From CAZGUX01 sp046160045 (GTDB lineage Bacteria > Acidobacteriota > Terriglobia > Bryobacterales > Bryobacteraceae), in NCBI GenBank assembly GCA_046160045.1, contig JBJXGR010000413.1, forward strand, positions 1-32,958: a DNA stretch of 32,958 nt, read 5' to 3'. The notes beneath the pieces were generated by a model. It ran no database searches, was not told the origin of the DNA, and saw only the letters and a list, made by a program, of their open reading frames with translations. A program made the position numbers and the translations under genes. Below, piece after piece: positions 1-9,248 of the stretch (position 1 is its first letter; every line of letters begins with the position of its first letter).

Positions 1-81
1 GATGGTCAACCCTACGATGAGAGCCGGTACATCGAGGCTCTTCGACGCCGTGGTTCACCGCTGGCACAGGCACTCTCGTGA
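1..81 (+). pseudogene. C-terminal tail of a transposase (IS110-like?), cut by window edge
   Basis: Frame 1 is open from the window edge to a TGA at 79-81 and encodes 26 residues with a PYDESRYIEAL core followed by an RRGSPLAQ-type ending. That ending resembles the last residues of IS110-family transposases. The rest of the gene lies outside the window, so it cannot be told whether the gene is complete or a relic. The assignment rests on a short C-terminal pattern only. Confidence 0.35.
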
Positions 82-202
82 CGTGCACTTTTTTCTTGAC
101 GGAACTACTCAGATGACTGACGCCCGCAGGTCGGAGTCGTGTCGGGAGGGCGGCGCATCGAGGTGTTGCCGTCCGGCGCACGGGGGTCTAGGGCACGCGG
201 GT

Positions 203-254
203 CCGCAGCCTTCCGGCCGCGGTTCGGAGAGCGCCGGTCGGAGACCGGTGCCAC
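203..254. repeat. Two adjacent GC-rich hairpins upstream of a small gene
   Basis: Positions 203-222 form an 8 bp stem with one mismatch (CCGCAGCC/GGCCGCGG, loop TTCC). Positions 231-254 hold CCGGT/ACCGG inside a GTGGCAC-type motif when read on the minus strand. A comparable GTGGCAC-plus-hairpin unit occurs near 32658-32682, which suggests a dispersed hairpin repeat rather than a gene-specific signal. I see no gene between 82 and 277. Confidence 0.4.
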
Positions 255-277
255 GATGGAGATACGAAGGGAACGAG

Positions 278-787
278 ATGAAACGGATAACTGAAGAAGA
301 AGGACGGTGCGAGGTTTGCCGGCGTCCGAAGCGGGATACGATTGAGGCGGACCTGGTGAGCGGCGTCGCTTACGCCAAGTTGGAACGACGGTACGGCATC
401 GCGGAATGGACGCTGGGACGGCACAAGCGGCTGCATCTGCGGCGCGAGGTGCAGGCGGCGAGCGTGCGGATGGGCAGCGAACGGCGGCGCCGGTTGCTGG
501 CGGCGAGCGAAGAACCGCTGGAAGGGATGCGGCGGATCTGGGCGGAGTCCCGTTACAAGGACCCCAGGCTGGCCTTGCAGGCGCTGAAGGGGATGGGGCA
601 TCAGGCGATCTGGGAGATGGGCGTGAGTAGTGGGGAGGACGAAGAATCGGCAGAGTGGACGACCCACCCGGGGTGGGCGCACTTGCGGGACGGATTACTG
701 GAGGTGCTGCGGCCACATGCGAAGGCGTACGAAGCGGTGACGGCGTGGCTACAGGGATTGGAGGAAGACAAGAAGAAAGCCGCCTGA
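278..787 (+). CDS. Small protein with CxxC and helix-turn-helix-like N-terminus (terminase-small-subunit-like)
   Basis: A 169-residue protein. The start at 278 is preferred over the upstream in-frame ATG at 2 because a purine-rich GAAGGGAACGAG precedes it and because the upstream extension is low-complexity and crosses a transposase tail and two hairpins. Residues about 10-50 carry CEVC, then an acidic/hydrophobic helix, a GIAEWTLGRHKRLHL recognition-helix-like stretch and a terminal His. This C-x2-C...HTH...RH layout is seen in small phage-terminase-like or DNA-binding proteins. The remainder is helical and charged, ending in EEDKKKAA. It converges with the receptor gene whose stop is at 830. 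A DNA-binding role is inference; no partner large subunit is adjacent. Confidence 0.6.
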   Translation: MKRITEEEGRCEVCRRPKRDTIEADLVSGVAYAKLERRYGIAEWTLGRHKRLHLRREVQAASVRMGSERRRRLLAASEEPLEGMRRIWAESRYKDPRLALQALKGMGHQAIWEMGVSSGEDEESAEWTTHPGWAHLRDGLLEVLRPHAKAYEAVTAWLQGLEEDKKKAA

Positions 788-829
788 ACGGGTACGAGAC
801 GTCCCGTCCCCTGTCCCCCAGGATTCCTC

Positions 830-3800
830 CTACCATTGCAGACGGATCCCGATGTAGCCTTCGCGGAACGGCACTTCCTCCAAGGTGCCGTTGAAACCGG
901 TAATCCGGGCTACCTGTCCCGGCGCCGATATGTTGGCAGCCGGATTGGCGTACATGGTCGGATGGTTGAACAGGTTGCGGAAGCTGCCGTTGATGCGCAA
1001 CTGGAGCCGCTCATAGATTGTGAGCGTCTTGAACAGCGCCAGGCCAAGCGTATTTGCTCCGGGTCCTTCGAGAATGCCGGCACCGGCATTGCCGAAGCGT
1101 CCGGACCCGGCGGCTGGAACCGCGAATGCCGTCGCGTCGAACCAGCGGTCGAGCGTTCGCTCGCTGACAGGAAGATTGCCATCGCGGATGCGGTCCGGCC
1201 GCCCACCCGTCAGACCCGTGTTGGAAGGGTCCGAACCGGCGAAGGACGGCGTGAACCAGAATCCAGTCCGGGCAAAGTAGATGCCGCTCACGGACCACCC
1301 CCCGGCAACGGCGTCCAGCGCGCGAGACATGGACCCGCCGAGCAGGCGGCCGTTGCCAACCGGCAGTTCGTAGACGAAGCTCGCGACCAACCGCTGGCGA
1401 GGAGTGTATGTCTCATTGCCGCGCTCGCGCGCGCGGTCGAAGTTGTACTCAATCAGGTTGCCCAGCGCGTTGACATCGAGAGAGTCGGACAGGTTCTTGG
1501 CCCAGGTATAGTGTGCATTGAACTGGAAGCCGTTCTTGAAGCGGCGATTCGCCTCAATCTGCAGTGCGTTGTAGGATTGCACCGCGCCGCGCTCAACCCA
1601 CGTGATGGTGTTGAATTGTGAATAGGGACGGCGGTTGGCGTTGAAAGGTGTTGTGCTCGCGAGCGGCTGATTGAGGTTCGCGCGGTACGGAAGTTGCCGG
1701 GCCTGGTGGCCGATATACGAAATCCGCAGGCCGGTCTGCCACCACAACTCGCGATCGACCGAGAGATTCCACTGTTGTGTGTAACTATCCTGGAGATACG
1801 GGTTCGCCCCGCTGATGTTCTGGACGCCCAGCGGCCGCGCGGTTGTGCCCGGGAATGCCCGCGGCCATTGGTACAGGGGTTGGCCGCTGGTGATCACGTT
1901 GTCGTACGTCTCGCTGCCGACGAACGGCCCGCCGACCATCGAACCATACACCTTGCGGTTCTCGTTGTTATAGAAGACGCCGAAGCCGCCGCGGACGACG
2001 GTCCGGGAACCACTGCCAATGCGGTAGGCAAAGCCGAATCGGGGAGCGATCGTGTTGGAGTCGGCGTTGACCAGACGGGTATCCGGATATCCTGCCTGAG
2101 CGGCGGTCACGATTCGGATGTTCTGGGGATACAGCGGCGTGATGAATCGGCGGGTGTCCTCATTCGGGATCACCACGGCGCCCGTGGCCGGGTCGAAATT
2201 GGCCAGCCGGTTGTCCCGCTCCCGGTTGGGCAGATGGTATTCGTAGCGGATTCCCAGATTCAGCGTGAGATTCGGTGTGATTTTCCAGTCATCCTGAGCG
2301 AACCAGGCGTATTCGTAGTTGCGGCTGTTGGTGGCAGCCACGACATCAGCCCGCCCGGACGTCCGTGGCAGGCCCAGTAGAAAGTCGGCGTACGCGTAAT
2401 TGGCGGCGAAACCGGTGAAACTGAAGTTGCCGAAAACCGCGCTCGGAGACGTCGGATAGTTGTTCTGCCGCGTGTGCATGGCGTTGAAGCCGAACTTCAT
2501 GGTGTGCTTGCTGCGGACCCAGCTCACGATATTGTGCAGGTCGAGGTTGAGCAACCGCTCCAGGCTGGCATTCTGGTTCGAGATGGACGTGAAGCCGGTT
2601 ATGGCGACGGTTGGAAACCCCGTCACATCGTCTGGCAGCGCGCCGGGATAGCCTGTCAGCCCCACTTCTTCAACTGCCTGCTTCCCGAACCGGCTCGCGT
2701 CAATTGGCCAGCGCTTGCTGAATCCCCCCACACGGAACTCGTTGACGACGGTGGGGGAGAACGTATGCGTGTCGGCGAAGGTCCAGGAATTGTTGAACCG
2801 GATACGCCGGAAACTTCCCATCGTCGGCAGATCGGTGGCGTTTCGCTTGAAGTTGCTGACAATCCGCGAGAAGCGCACAAAGAACCGGTTGTCCTGAGTC
2901 ACCTGGTGGTCGATCCGGCCGTTGATGTTGTTCTCGATTCCATTGTTCACCGAGTACGTGGCTCGATAGTTCGCCGAGAGATCGTCCGGCCCGCCGAAGT
3001 TCGGATTCGGATAGTACAGCCGCTGGTAGTTGAGCGCGACCGGGCTCAGGCGAGTCGAGGGAATCACATTGCCCGAGAAGGGTTGGCCGGTCAGCGGATC
3101 GCGTACCGGAATCAGGCTGCCACGCGCATCGACAAGGCGAGAGAAGTCGCCTTCCCGGAAACGTAGCGCGGGGACGTTCGGCGTCAACAGCAGTTCGGCC
3201 GGTGTTGTAAAACCGTCATAGCCGAGCAGGATAAAAGTTCGGTTGCGCCCATTGTAGATTCTCGGGATCACGAGCGGGCCGGCGATGTGCGTCATGTAGT
3301 AGCTCGATCGCGACTGGGGCCTCCTTGAGGCGAAGGGGTTGCGGGCGCCGAAGGCGCTGTTCGAGTGCTGAAACTCGGCCGCGCCGTGAAACTGGTTGGT
3401 GCCCGACTTGGTGGTGAGGCTGAACGTGCCGGCATGACCGAACTCGGCGCTGTTGTTCACCGAGTCGATCCGTGCCTCCTGCAAGATGTCAAAGTGAGGC
3501 CGCTGCGCGCTCTCCTGCGCTCCGTTCATCGGGCTCGTGGTGTTGGTTCCGTCAATCGTGTACCCGTTGCTCCAGCCCCGGCTGCCGTTGATGGTATACG
3601 TGGAACCATTGCCGAGTTGAGCTCCGGGAGTGATGACGAAGTGGTTGAACGCCACCCGGTTCGCGGCCATCGGCAGATACTGGAACACCGTTTGGCTTTG
3701 GATGGTTGAGATGCGCGCCGTCTCGGTTTCGACGGGTGGAATGTCGCTGGTGACCGTTACTTCAGTAGTCGTGTCGCCGACCTCCAGATGGACATCGACC

Positions 3801-4108
3801 CGTACGCGGCCGGCCGTTTCCAGCACGATGCCGCGTTGCACAAACCGTTTGAAACCGGTGTGTTCCACCTGCACTTCATACCGGCCGGGATTGAGGTTAG
3901 TGAGCTCATAGTAACCATCGGCGGTGGTCGCGCCGTCTCGTGTCAGGTTGGTCGAGAGTTCAACGACGCGGACACGGACCGACGGTATGGTTGCGGCACT
4001 CGGATCGCGCACCGTCCCGAGAATCGTGCCAAACGTCGACTGCGCACAGATAGTAGGTACGAGTGTGAACGTGAACAGCGTTAGGAGCCTTACGACTTGC
4101 CGGGTCAT
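830..4108 (-). CDS. Oar-like TonB-dependent outer-membrane receptor with carboxypeptidase-regulatory-like domain
   Basis: A 1092-residue outer-membrane protein starting at 4108, where AAGGAGGATTTC gives a strong ribosome-binding site. The in-frame ATG at 4183 would translate a dispersed repeat and is rejected. Residues 1-23 are a signal peptide ending CAQ. Residues about 25-110 form a CarboxypepD_reg-like beta-sandwich (GTILGTVRD...GYYELTNLNPGRYEV). A plug follows (YTINGSRGWSNGYTIDGTN) and then a long beta-barrel rich in aromatic strands, ending in GYIGIRLQW with the C-terminal aromatic expected for Bam-mediated insertion. Such proteins are expanded in Solibacter-type acidobacteria and are thought to import or bind oligosaccharides or peptides. 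The substrate cannot be read from sequence. No TonB/ExbB genes or SusD partner are adjacent. Confidence 0.93.
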   Translation of the reverse strand: MTRQVVRLLTLFTFTLVPTICAQSTFGTILGTVRDPSAATIPSVRVRVVELSTNLTRDGATTADGYYELTNLNPGRYEVQVEHTGFKRFVQRGIVLETAGRVRVDVHLEVGDTTTEVTVTSDIPPVETETARISTIQSQTVFQYLPMAANRVAFNHFVITPGAQLGNGSTYTINGSRGWSNGYTIDGTNTTSPMNGAQESAQRPHFDILQEARIDSVNNSAEFGHAGTFSLTTKSGTNQFHGAAEFQHSNSAFGARNPFASRRPQSRSSYYMTHIAGPLVIPRIYNGRNRTFILLGYDGFTTPAELLLTPNVPALRFREGDFSRLVDARGSLIPVRDPLTGQPFSGNVIPSTRLSPVALNYQRLYYPNPNFGGPDDLSANYRATYSVNNGIENNINGRIDHQVTQDNRFFVRFSRIVSNFKRNATDLPTMGSFRRIRFNNSWTFADTHTFSPTVVNEFRVGGFSKRWPIDASRFGKQAVEEVGLTGYPGALPDDVTGFPTVAITGFTSISNQNASLERLLNLDLHNIVSWVRSKHTMKFGFNAMHTRQNNYPTSPSAVFGNFSFTGFAANYAYADFLLGLPRTSGRADVVAATNSRNYEYAWFAQDDWKITPNLTLNLGIRYEYHLPNRERDNRLANFDPATGAVVIPNEDTRRFITPLYPQNIRIVTAAQAGYPDTRLVNADSNTIAPRFGFAYRIGSGSRTVVRGGFGVFYNNENRKVYGSMVGGPFVGSETYDNVITSGQPLYQWPRAFPGTTARPLGVQNISGANPYLQDSYTQQWNLSVDRELWWQTGLRISYIGHQARQLPYRANLNQPLASTTPFNANRRPYSQFNTITWVERGAVQSYNALQIEANRRFKNGFQFNAHYTWAKNLSDSLDVNALGNLIEYNFDRARERGNETYTPRQRLVASFVYELPVGNGRLLGGSMSRALDAVAGGWSVSGIYFARTGFWFTPSFAGSDPSNTGLTGGRPDRIRDGNLPVSERTLDRWFDATAFAVPAAGSGRFGNAGAGILEGPGANTLGLALFKTLTIYERLQLRINGSFRNLFNHPTMYANPAANISAPGQVARITGFNGTLEEVPFREGYIGIRLQW

Positions 4109-4136
4109 GAAATCCTCCTTTGCTCCGTCCAATTCT

Positions 4137-4205
4137 CCGGAATTTCCATTTTGGGCTTGCCGGACCCGGGCAGTATACACCAACCGCCTGACTCGGGGGC
4201 CGAGT
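4137..4205 (-). repeat. 69 bp dispersed repeat, copy A, upstream of the Oar-like receptor
   Basis: This segment matches 10389-10458 with about 5 substitutions and one indel (roughly 91% identity), in the same orientation relative to the downstream minus-strand gene. It contains a 6 bp stem ACTCGG/CCGAGT and, on the minus strand, a GTATACT box that could be a -10 element. The copy lies 29 nt upstream of the receptor start. It may be a shared promoter/regulatory module or the remnant end of a mobile element. Confidence 0.75.
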
Positions 4206-4218
4206 TCTGTGGAAAACC

Positions 4219-4253
4219 GGGAAAACCGGGACAGCTATGAATTCCCGATTTCC
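4219..4253 (-). repeat. Right (3') inverted repeat flanking the RAYT relic
   Basis: Read on the minus strand, this 35 bp stretch begins GGAAATCGGGAATT and ends CCCGGTTTTCCC. It pairs as an imperfect inverted copy with 4964-4998. It has an internal CGGGA/TCCCG hairpin, a feature of REP-like sequences mobilised by RAYT transposases. The RAYT stop codon (4235-4237) lies inside it. Confidence 0.6.
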
Positions 4254-4920
4254 AACTGGTCCAGCTCACACTCCCGCTCCTTCTTCCTCGGCGGACGACC
4301 GGGAGCCCGCATCTCTAGGCATCGGCCGGTTTGGTGTTCCAGCCGCCGCCGCAACGCCTCTCCTCCCAATGGCAAACCGCGCGCCGTGGCCTCCCGAATC
4401 CGTTCGCTGATGGCCTCTTCCACCACGCTCGTCGCCAACACCTGCCGCCACCGCTCCGCATCGTACCATTTTCGCCATGCCGCCAACTCCAACGCCACCA
4501 GGTTATTGCCGCTTCCGCAGTGCACCGCCGCGCTGGACCATCGCGACGCATCCGCCGTTTCCGCCAGTCCCGCCCGCAGCGCGTTCCGCTCCACATACGC
4601 CAAAGCGGGCCACTGCGACGTTTCGTCCAGCGGACAGGAGTAGAAACACGCCTGCCACAGATGGCCCAACCGCCGCAAACGGATGTGCTGTGCCCGGGCA
4701 TAATCCGAATGCGTCCGGCCGAAGGCCCGAGCCAAGCTCTTTGATTCCCGTGGAACTGCAATCACATGCACGTGAGGGAGTACTGCCGGGAGTAGTCGGT
4801 CAGCAGTTCGAGGTAGAGGCGATAGTCTTCGTCACAGAAGAAGGTCTGTTCGCGGTAGTTTCCCGACTGGGTGACGTGGTGCGGACAATCGAAGGCGACC
4901 ACGCGGGCCAATCTTGACAT
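4235..4920 (-). pseudogene. REP-associated tyrosine transposase (RAYT, Y1_Tnp), frameshifted
   Basis: The N-terminal part starts at 4920 (MSRLARVVAFDCPHHVTQSG, then NYREQTFFCDEDYRLYLELL) and runs into a stop near 4767-4770 just after YSRQYSL. The C-terminal part resumes in another frame near 4775 (HVIAVPRESKSLARAFGRTHSDYAR...ARAQHIRLRRLGHLWQACF...YVERNALRAGL) and ends at 4235. The segment normally coding for the LWAYCLMxNH part with the HUH motif is deleted at the junction, so the enzyme should be inactive. The family is IS200/IS605-related and is normally a single-copy, domesticated gene acting on REP hairpins. Inverted repeats at 4219-4253 and 4964-4998 flank it. Confidence 0.85.
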
Positions 4921-4963
4921 GGCGGGCATCGAAGTAGTGTCGTATCCGGGCGGTTTCTCTCAA

Positions 4964-4998
4964 GGAAATCGGGGATTTGTAACTCCCGGTTTGCCCCC
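4964..4998 (+). repeat. Left (5') inverted repeat flanking the RAYT relic
   Basis: The plus strand reads GGAAATCGGGGATTTG through CCCGGTTTGCCCCC. It matches the minus strand of 4219-4253 with a 2 nt gap and a few mismatches. With its partner it encloses the transposase relic, as expected for an element bounded by REP-like ends. Confidence 0.6.
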
Positions 4999-5051
4999 GT
5001 GATTCCCCCGGCTCTGAAGCAGGCCGTGCCTTGACGAATCTCAAGCTGCAT

Positions 5052-5077
5052 GACCGACGGTGAGTTGCCGTCGGGTC
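5052..5077. terminator. Possible hairpin terminator after the protease gene
   Basis: GACCGACGG and CCGTCGGGTC pair with a one-base bulge around a 7 nt loop, 48-73 nt past the protease stop. There is no clear T-run, so intrinsic termination is uncertain. Confidence 0.3.
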
Positions 5078-5124
5078 GCATGTTCAGCGGTCCGAACGAC
5101 GACCGGAGGCTAATGGGCCGTCCG

Positions 5125-8100
5125 CTACGGGTTCACCGTGACAATATCGGTCTCGCGGCCGGTCTTGTTGTGAGTGTAGAGGAACAGCAGTCCAGTCTGC
5201 CCCGGCGAGAGAGCGTCCGCGGCGGGCGTGTGAACGATAGAGAGGCCGCCGCTTCCTCCAGCAACGAGCGAGAAGGAAGACGGCGTCGAGGAAAAACGCG
5301 GCTGGTTCGGCGTGTACACCACCCTCGGCAGACAGTCCGTGATCAGCCCCGTGTAATAGTTGTCGCCGGCACAAACCGTGATTCCCCACGGCGTGCCAGG
5401 GCTGTAACCCGAGGTAATAGCGGAACTCGCCACGTTCAGAATGGCATTGGCGGAGCTCAGGTCGGCCGTGGTAGAGAAGTTGGCCACGGGCGTCGCCCCG
5501 GACACCAGGCGAAGCACATTGGTGACGTTCGCTCCAGAGGAGAAGGGGGCGCCGCTCTCGCCGTTGTACACGACGTAATCGTCCGTGCCGTCGTTATTCA
5601 CGTCGAGGAACACGTCGAACTCCGCCGGGTAGTTCGGATGGGAGCGTTCACCCCAGGTGGTGACACCGAACTGGAGCACATCGACACCCGCGCCCCCTCC
5701 GTTGGCCAAAAAACGCATGCCCGCCGCCCGCAAGTCGACGACCGCGAAGTTGTCGCCCGGCCGCGGCAGCGTGTCCCCGGGCAGCTTGGGGCTTGTCCCG
5801 AGCAGGCTGAACACCGTGGTCGAACCGGTGGCGACACCCGTGTTGCTGACGCCCAGCGTTCCGCTGCCCCCCGTGAGTTGCAGCGTGGTCCCCGCCGTCT
5901 GCAAGCCCCCGGCTTTATGGGGCAGAAAGTGCCAGGGGACGCGAATCGTATCGGTGGCATCGGAGATTCGGACATAGCCGTCGTACTCATGGGCCTGCAA
6001 CAGAGACCCAGTCCCGCCGGAACTCCCGCCGTTCAGGGTCCAGTTGGGAAGCACTGCCGGGTTCGGCACTGACAGAGTGACCGGGAAGGTGGCTGTGCCG
6101 CCGGCCGGCACAGTGAGGCTGGACGGAGCCGTCAAGGTCACTGCTCCGGAAGCCGCGTCATCCGCATAACGGAACTCGGGCGTGATCGAATAGGTCCGCA
6201 CGGTGCCGTTGAGGTTGCGCACCACAATCTTCTTGGTCAGGTTTACGGCCGTGTTCAGCCGCAGGGTGCCGAACGCCATGCTGATGGCCGCGGGGTCGCC
6301 GGCGTCCCAAGCTTGTGTTTTGGTGCTGATCGCACGGTTCACCCGAACCTCACCCGAGCCGATGCGCGTGACCGGCGCCAGTTGGCCGGGAACCGTCTTC
6401 GGGTTCGTCAGGATGTTGGTTTCAGCGGTGTTCATCATCCGCGACTTGATGTCCGTCGGCGAGCACATCGGGCAACTTTCTACCAGTAATGCCGCCGCGC
6501 CCGCCACCATCGGAGCCGCGCCGGAGGTACCGCTAAACGGGGTCTCGCCGTTACCTGTTCCAACCTCGGCCGACAGCGACCCGCCCGGAGCGCCGATGTC
6601 CGGCTTGACCCCGTTGTAGCTGTACCCTGGGCCGCGCGAGGACGAACCGACCATGCTCCCGGCCAGCGGAACGAAAACGGCCGGATCCAGCGTGCCGATG
6701 ACAGTCTGACTCGCCGCCAACTGAGCCTTGATCAGATTGGAAGTCGCCTGGGTGATCACCAGAGACGGCACAAACGTCGTGCCGCCGCCGAGGCTGAAGC
6801 CGATCGCGTCGCCCGCGGCCACCAGTCCGATCAGGACCCCGGCGGCTCCCGCCGACGCGGCTCGATCCACCTTGAGGCTGACGTTACACGCGCCGCGATC
6901 GATGAGCGCGACCTTGCCGCTGGGATCCGCCAGGTAGGGATCCTCCCCGGGTTGCCCGGTGACGGAACCGGCCGGACATCCGCGACCGACAAAAACGATC
7001 TGCGTGCTGAACCAGCCGGGGGTGACGCCGTTACCAGTAAAGTCGAGGACCTCGGTGTTGGGGTAGGTGCCGGCGATCGCGGCGGGAGCGTTGATGACTA
7101 GCGGATATCCCTTGGCGCTGGGAACCTGCGTCTGCGCCACGCTGATCACCGCCGGCCCGATGGAAGGCGAACCCACGATGTAGGGCCGGTCGGCATCATT
7201 GCCGGCGGCCGCCACCACTACCACGCCGAAAAAGCTGGCGATGCGCAGCGCCTCGGTCAGGTCGTCCTCCCGCTGGCCGTATCCCGACCCAAGCGACAGG
7301 TTCATTACGTCCACGGAATCGGAGAGGTCGGAGTCCCCGTTGGGATCGAGCGCAAAATCCACACCCAGGAGCATAGCCACGCCGCTGCAGGATGTGGAGA
7401 CCGCGCTGCAGACCTTCACCGCCAGGATTCTGGCGCCCGGCGCGACGCCCTTGTGCAGATTGTCGGAGCTGAGTCCGCCGATGATATCGGCAACGTGCGT
7501 GCCATGGCCTTCGAGATCGATTGGGTCGGGGTCGGGTGCGCGCGGACCGTTGGGCCAGACCTCGCCCACGAAGTCGTAGCCTTCATACACCTTGGCTGTG
7601 GGGAACAGGCCGTCGCGGGTCGTGTTCGCCGGGTCTGATTCGCTTGTGCCGTAAGAGGCTGTGTAGGCGGCCAGGGTCCCGGGGCCGCCGAGATTGCGAT
7701 GTGTGTAGTCGACGCCGGAATCGAGCACCGCCACCTTCACATTGTTCCCGGTGAACGGCGCGACGAGGGCTCCCGCACCGATGTACGGAACCGTTTCACC
7801 GAGGGCCATCTCATATCTCCCCAGCGGCCGGACACCCGCCACGTTCGGCAGCGCGGTCAGCCGGTTCAGTTGGGCGGAGTCAATCGAGACCATCAGCGCA
7901 TTGTGGGCCTTGGCTACCCGTCCGAGTTCACGCCCGCCCAACGCAATGATCTGCGAAGCGAGCGTGTTCTGCTTCAGCATAAGATTCTGCACATAGGCCT
8001 GCTGCTGCGCCGGCGTCATTCGAGCACCAGTCCGTTTCGCATTCGGTCCTAGTACGGCTGCCAGCGGAAGGTCTCTGAGCCGTACGACGACCTCCACGTT

Positions 8101-8214
8101 CCCATTGCTTCTGGTGAGACGGGAAGCACCTGCCTGTGTGCCAGGGGGCACGGCTTCCGGGGATTGCGCCATCAAAACGGTGGACAAAGCCGCCACTACG
8201 CCGAACTTTCTCAT
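5125..8214 (-). CDS. Secreted subtilisin-like serine protease (S8) with propeptide and PA insert
   Basis: A 1029-residue protein. The start at 8214 follows GGAGGAGCCAAA; a longer in-frame ORF to 8403 lacks support and overlaps the divergent gene. Residues 1-17 form a short signal peptide. About 38-135 resembles an I9-type propeptide. The S8 catalytic triad is complete: Asp165 (VAVLDSGVD), His237 (GHGTHVADIIGG) and Ser564 (SGTSGAAPMVAGAA), with oxyanion Asn339 (AAAGND). A protease-associated domain is inserted between His and Ser (about 375-510: GKVALIDRGACNVSLKV). The C-terminal 400 residues contain beta-rich Fn3/jelly-roll-like segments and end THNKTGRETDIVTVNP. The likely role is extracellular protein degradation. 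It is divergent from the PEP-CTERM gene, with 109 bp between their starts. Confidence 0.92.
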   Translation of the reverse strand: MRKFGVVAALSTVLMAQSPEAVPPGTQAGASRLTRSNGNVEVVVRLRDLPLAAVLGPNAKRTGARMTPAQQQAYVQNLMLKQNTLASQIIALGGRELGRVAKAHNALMVSIDSAQLNRLTALPNVAGVRPLGRYEMALGETVPYIGAGALVAPFTGNNVKVAVLDSGVDYTHRNLGGPGTLAAYTASYGTSESDPANTTRDGLFPTAKVYEGYDFVGEVWPNGPRAPDPDPIDLEGHGTHVADIIGGLSSDNLHKGVAPGARILAVKVCSAVSTSCSGVAMLLGVDFALDPNGDSDLSDSVDVMNLSLGSGYGQREDDLTEALRIASFFGVVVVAAAGNDADRPYIVGSPSIGPAVISVAQTQVPSAKGYPLVINAPAAIAGTYPNTEVLDFTGNGVTPGWFSTQIVFVGRGCPAGSVTGQPGEDPYLADPSGKVALIDRGACNVSLKVDRAASAGAAGVLIGLVAAGDAIGFSLGGGTTFVPSLVITQATSNLIKAQLAASQTVIGTLDPAVFVPLAGSMVGSSSRGPGYSYNGVKPDIGAPGGSLSAEVGTGNGETPFSGTSGAAPMVAGAAALLVESCPMCSPTDIKSRMMNTAETNILTNPKTVPGQLAPVTRIGSGEVRVNRAISTKTQAWDAGDPAAISMAFGTLRLNTAVNLTKKIVVRNLNGTVRTYSITPEFRYADDAASGAVTLTAPSSLTVPAGGTATFPVTLSVPNPAVLPNWTLNGGSSGGTGSLLQAHEYDGYVRISDATDTIRVPWHFLPHKAGGLQTAGTTLQLTGGSGTLGVSNTGVATGSTTVFSLLGTSPKLPGDTLPRPGDNFAVVDLRAAGMRFLANGGGAGVDVLQFGVTTWGERSHPNYPAEFDVFLDVNNDGTDDYVVYNGESGAPFSSGANVTNVLRLVSGATPVANFSTTADLSSANAILNVASSAITSGYSPGTPWGITVCAGDNYYTGLITDCLPRVVYTPNQPRFSSTPSSFSLVAGGSGGLSIVHTPAADALSPGQTGLLFLYTHNKTGRETDIVTVNP

Positions 8215-8323
8215 TTTGGCTCCTCCGAGTTGGTACTTGACGGTTGTTAGGCCGTGGACAATGGGTGCAACATAGTTTGGTTCTCTCGTCAATGTTCTGC
8301 CTGAATTCGGAGGAAGAAGCATC

Positions 8324-9052
8324 ATGGGGAAGGTGAAGTACCTCGTACGTGGGGCCATGTCCGTCTTTCTGCTGGCCGGAGGCGGTGTGGCTGCGCCGTT
8401 CATTGAAAGTCACCTCGGAGACGCCGGGCGCACTTTGGCAACCGCACAGCCTGTCGGGGGCGACGGCGTTCTGGATACGATCTACGGGACTCTGGACGAG
8501 AATGCACCGGACACGGGAAGGTCAGTGGATCTGTTTTTGATCGGGATTTTCGATACACTTGGCTTCTCCGCCGCCACTGTGGATTCTCCGGGACTCTACG
8601 TCACCGACCCGCAGTTATTCCTCTTCGACAGCGTGGGAGTGGGCGTTTACATGAACGACGACGATGAGAGCGGAACCAATGCCAGCCAAAGCCTGCTCCC
8701 AGCGGGGCACTTGTTGGGCCCGTTATCACCTGGTTTCTACTATCTTGGCATTGGATGGTTCGACAACGAACCGTTCAGCACCGGCGGGCGAATCTTCGCC
8801 TCGAGCAACCCCACCGGGACCAACGGGCCCGATCTCGGGGCGGGCGGCGCCGACCCGCTGATTGACTGGGACGAGAATGTGACGCAGCGCGTCGACGTCG
8901 AGACCCTCTACGAGATCCGCCTGACCGGCGCAAGCTTCGTTCCCGAGCCCGGGACCGCGTTGTTGGTGGCCGTTCCCCTGGCCCTCACAGCCCTACGCCG
9001 CCGGCGTCGCACGCGAACAAAGCCGAGTCAAGAGCGGGTTCCTGGAATGTAG
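8324..9052 (+). CDS. PEP-CTERM sorting-domain protein
   Basis: A 242-residue exported protein with a GGAGG ribosome-binding site at 8309-8313. It has an N-terminal signal peptide (VRGAMSVFLLAGGGVAAPF), then a beta-rich central region with Asp-rich turns (YMNDDDESG). A PEP-CTERM tail follows: FVPEPGTALLV, a hydrophobic helix and an RRRRRTR basic end. Such tails are processed by exosortase and anchor or release exopolysaccharide-associated proteins. The central region resembles bacterial pre-peptidase/DVUA-type beta domains, but I do not recognise it firmly. No exosortase gene is visible nearby. The divergent secreted protease may share its intergenic control region. Confidence 0.85.
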   Translation: MGKVKYLVRGAMSVFLLAGGGVAAPFIESHLGDAGRTLATAQPVGGDGVLDTIYGTLDENAPDTGRSVDLFLIGIFDTLGFSAATVDSPGLYVTDPQLFLFDSVGVGVYMNDDDESGTNASQSLLPAGHLLGPLSPGFYYLGIGWFDNEPFSTGGRIFASSNPTGTNGPDLGAGGADPLIDWDENVTQRVDVETLYEIRLTGASFVPEPGTALLVAVPLALTALRRRRRTRTKPSQERVPGM

Positions 9053-9149
9053 GTCAGGTTGGCGGACACGGAACACCATACGGAAAAAGGGGACTGCCTG
9101 ATCTGCGGGGTTTTGCCTCGGGATCGTTCGGCAGGCCCATCCGTTTCCT

Positions 9150-9245
9150 TGGCCACGCGACCCGCCTTTGGGCGCGGGCGGCCATGACGATCTCGCGCTG
9201 GCGGTAGCGCTGGCCTCCTGGTACGCCCGCAAGCTCTGGCCGCCT
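9150..9245 (+). pseudogene. Possible C-terminal relic of a terminase-large-like protein
   Basis: In the frame running through 9168, the residues GAGGHDDLALAVALASWYAR resemble the conserved GGHDDL-alpha-helix end of phage terminase large-subunit nuclease domains. The reading frame continues without interruption into the inverted RAYT fragment, so the open frame extending to 9383 is a chimera and not a gene. Recognition depends on about 20 residues. Confidence 0.3.
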
Positions 9246-9248
9246 GAG

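Noticed and set aside
4109..4183. 25-codon N-terminal extension of the Oar-like receptor
   Set aside because: It translates repeat copy A, lacks a ribosome-binding site, and the internal ATG at 4108 has a strong AAGGAGG and starts a proper signal peptide.
5050..6072. 340-codon open frame on the plus strand opposite the protease
   Set aside because: Composition is Arg/Gly-rich with no recognisable motif, and it is antisense to a clear S8 protease.
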